Made by a program: the position numbers and the translations under genes
DNA from: Lingula anatina
Taxonomy: Eukaryota > Brachiopoda > Lingulata > Lingulida > Lingulidae
NCBI RefSeq assembly: GCF_001039355.2
Contig: NW_019775336.1
Span: 58,331 to 116,595, forward strand
Reading direction: 5' to 3'
Length of the DNA stretch: 58,265 bases
Notes under the pieces: generated by a model
Seen by the model: only the letters and a program-made list of their open reading frames with translations
What the model was told of the DNA's origin: nothing
The model's database searches: none
In this document: one piece after another, positions 56,837 to 58,265 of the stretch
How the letters are laid out: each line of letters begins with the position of its first letter
Numbering within the stretch: the stretch's first letter is position 1

Positions 56837-58265
56837 AATCCCCACAATAACTTCATCTCTCAAACATATCATGCGGCAACCAAAAAATATAAACAGCTTT
56901 TAAAACAAAAGAAAAGAGAATATAAAGACTCATTACTTAAAAAGCTGATCAATTCTGAACGAAACAATCCAAAAGAATTCTGGAAAAACCCTTAAAAACC
57001 TTAAGGATAAAGATGATAAGAGCAATCCTGTGAACCCTGATATTTGGCAACAACATTTTCAAAAACTCTGTGGCATCCCCCCTGTTGAAGATAAAAGATT
57101 AGATGATGAAATTAAAACCTATGAAAACCAAGAAGGAGACTCTACACTCAACGGTTTAATAACAATCGGTGAAGTGAAAAAAGCTATTAAAAACTGAAAA
57201 ACGGTAAAACTGCTGGCCAAGACTCGATAAGAAATGAAATGTTAAAATCTGGATCAAAATACTTAGTGGGCCTACTAACAAAGGTTTTTAATTTGGCACT
57301 AAACACAGCGGAAACACCAGATGCTTGGAACTTGGGCATAATACTGCCACTATACAAATCCGGAGAGCACACAGACCCATCAAATTATAGAGGCCTGTGT
57401 ATAACCAGCTGCCTTGGTAAGCTCTTTAATTCCATAATAACGGACAGACTGTCCATCTACCTAGAAGTTAATCGGAAATTGAGTGAAGAACAAGCAGGTT
57501 TTAGACCTGGATATCGGACAGCCGATCATATTTTCACACTAAAATCACTGATAAACAAGTACATGAATCAAAATAAACGCTTATATGCTTGTTTCATTGA
57601 TCTACGCAAAACTTTCGACACAGTATGGCATAAAGGACTTTTTCTGAAACTTCTCAAAACCGGAATTCGAGGCAGAGTATACAACATTATTAAATACATG
57701 TATGAAAACACAAGATTAGGTGTATCAGTAGACAAAGGATATACTCAACCTGTTTTTATCTAAAATTGGCATAAGACAAGGGGACAACCTTAGTCCCATA
57801 TTGTTTAACATCTTTATTGATGACATAAAAGCTGAACTCTACACTGTTAATGACACCTCCAAAGTTGAGGAAATAAGTCATATACTGTATGCAGATGACT
57901 TGGTTTTGATTTCTAAAACAAAAGATGGCTTGCAAACACTGTTGAATAAACTTGAGAGGTATTGTGAGAGATGGAAATTACGTGTAAACGAAGAGAAATC
58001 AAAAGTAATAGTTTTTCATAAATCTGGTAGAACTGAATCACTTAATTTTGTCATAAATGATAGACCAATTGAAATAGTAAAACAATATCAATACTTAGGG
58101 GTAATATTTACTAACACGGGATCACTAAAGAAAACCTTAGAAAATCTAAAACAAAAAGCCCTCAAAGCAATCTTTGCCTTAAAAGGAGCAGTAGCATCAA
58201 ATGAAATCTCCTCTCCACTCCTTACAATGTCACTCTTTGACAAAATGATAAAGCCCATACTACTT
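56837..58265 (+). mobile_element. Non-LTR retrotransposon (LINE) reverse transcriptase region, 5'-truncated, runs off the window
   Basis: Open segments show reverse transcriptase motifs in order: a Lys-rich linker, LPLYKSGEHTDPSNYRG, SEEQAGFRPGYRTADH, CFIDLRKTFDTVWHKG, then RQGDNLSPILFN and the catalytic YADD at 57888-57899, then RWKLRVNEEKSK. At least three frame breaks (about 56990, 57195 and 57760) show the copy is dead as it stands. No endonuclease part lies upstream: similarity starts mid-ORF at the edge of the duplicated segment. Clade not assigned (Jockey/CR1-like in style). It may continue past the window. Confidence 0.9.

Noticed and set aside
1-58265. tRNA, rRNA or other structured RNA genes
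   Set aside because: I found no cloverleaf with consensus A and B boxes and no rRNA-like conserved stretch; the hairpins seen belong to fold-back elements. A covariance-model scan would be needed to exclude small ones.

Overview
This is 58 kb of animal nuclear DNA. It is AT-rich by eye and intron-rich, with canonical GT-AG junctions. It is crowded with microsatellites, fold-back (MITE-like) elements and a piece of a LINE, and the word TACATGTA/ACATGTAC recurs. The gene content is an opsin, an SLC14-type urea transporter, LamG+PAN secreted proteins, a Ly6/uPAR-like protein, a coiled-coil CARD protein, and a coiled-coil SRCR protein. That content suggests a marine invertebrate deuterostome, most likely an amphioxus-like cephalochordate. 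The species assignment is inference; no marker here proves it.

Layout. 1-2.5 kb: tandem repeats and fold-back elements. 2.5-9.5 kb (+): an opsin-family receptor, five exons recovered, N-terminal exon not found. 9.5-13.9 kb: fold-back elements and simple repeats. 14.0-22.0 kb (-): a complete six-exon urea-transporter gene (430 aa) with a 5.3-kb first intron. 22-34.6 kb: no complete gene; one candidate orphan exon near 25 kb, nested MITEs, an 848-bp fold-back element and a dispersed element. 34.6-39.9 kb: two divergently transcribed paralogues, each with signal exon, LamG exon and PAN exon. 40.6-42.5 kb (-): a three-exon secreted Ly6/uPAR-like protein. 43-47.3 kb: simple repeats and MITEs. 47.6-49.4 kb (+): a coiled-coil protein with a C-terminal CARD. 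52.1-56.8 kb (+): a small family of secreted coiled-coil/SRCR proteins. It has one intact gene (54.1-55.5 kb), one copy whose SRCR exon survives only as a fossil fragment, and one internally deleted pseudogene. 56.8 kb to the end: a frameshifted, 5'-truncated non-LTR retrotransposon running off the window.

The genes do not form a pathway. The second half is, however, rich in secreted or immune-type modules (LamG/PAN, Ly6, CARD, SRCR) and shows local duplication and decay. The most distinctive observations are: the SRCR family with a shared N-terminal motif and a birth-and-death history; the urea transporter with several conserved pore-signature residues replaced and a MITE terminus overlapping its stop codon; the opsin with a Tyr-Arg-Tyr motif in place of E/DRY; and the mirror-image LamG-PAN pair.
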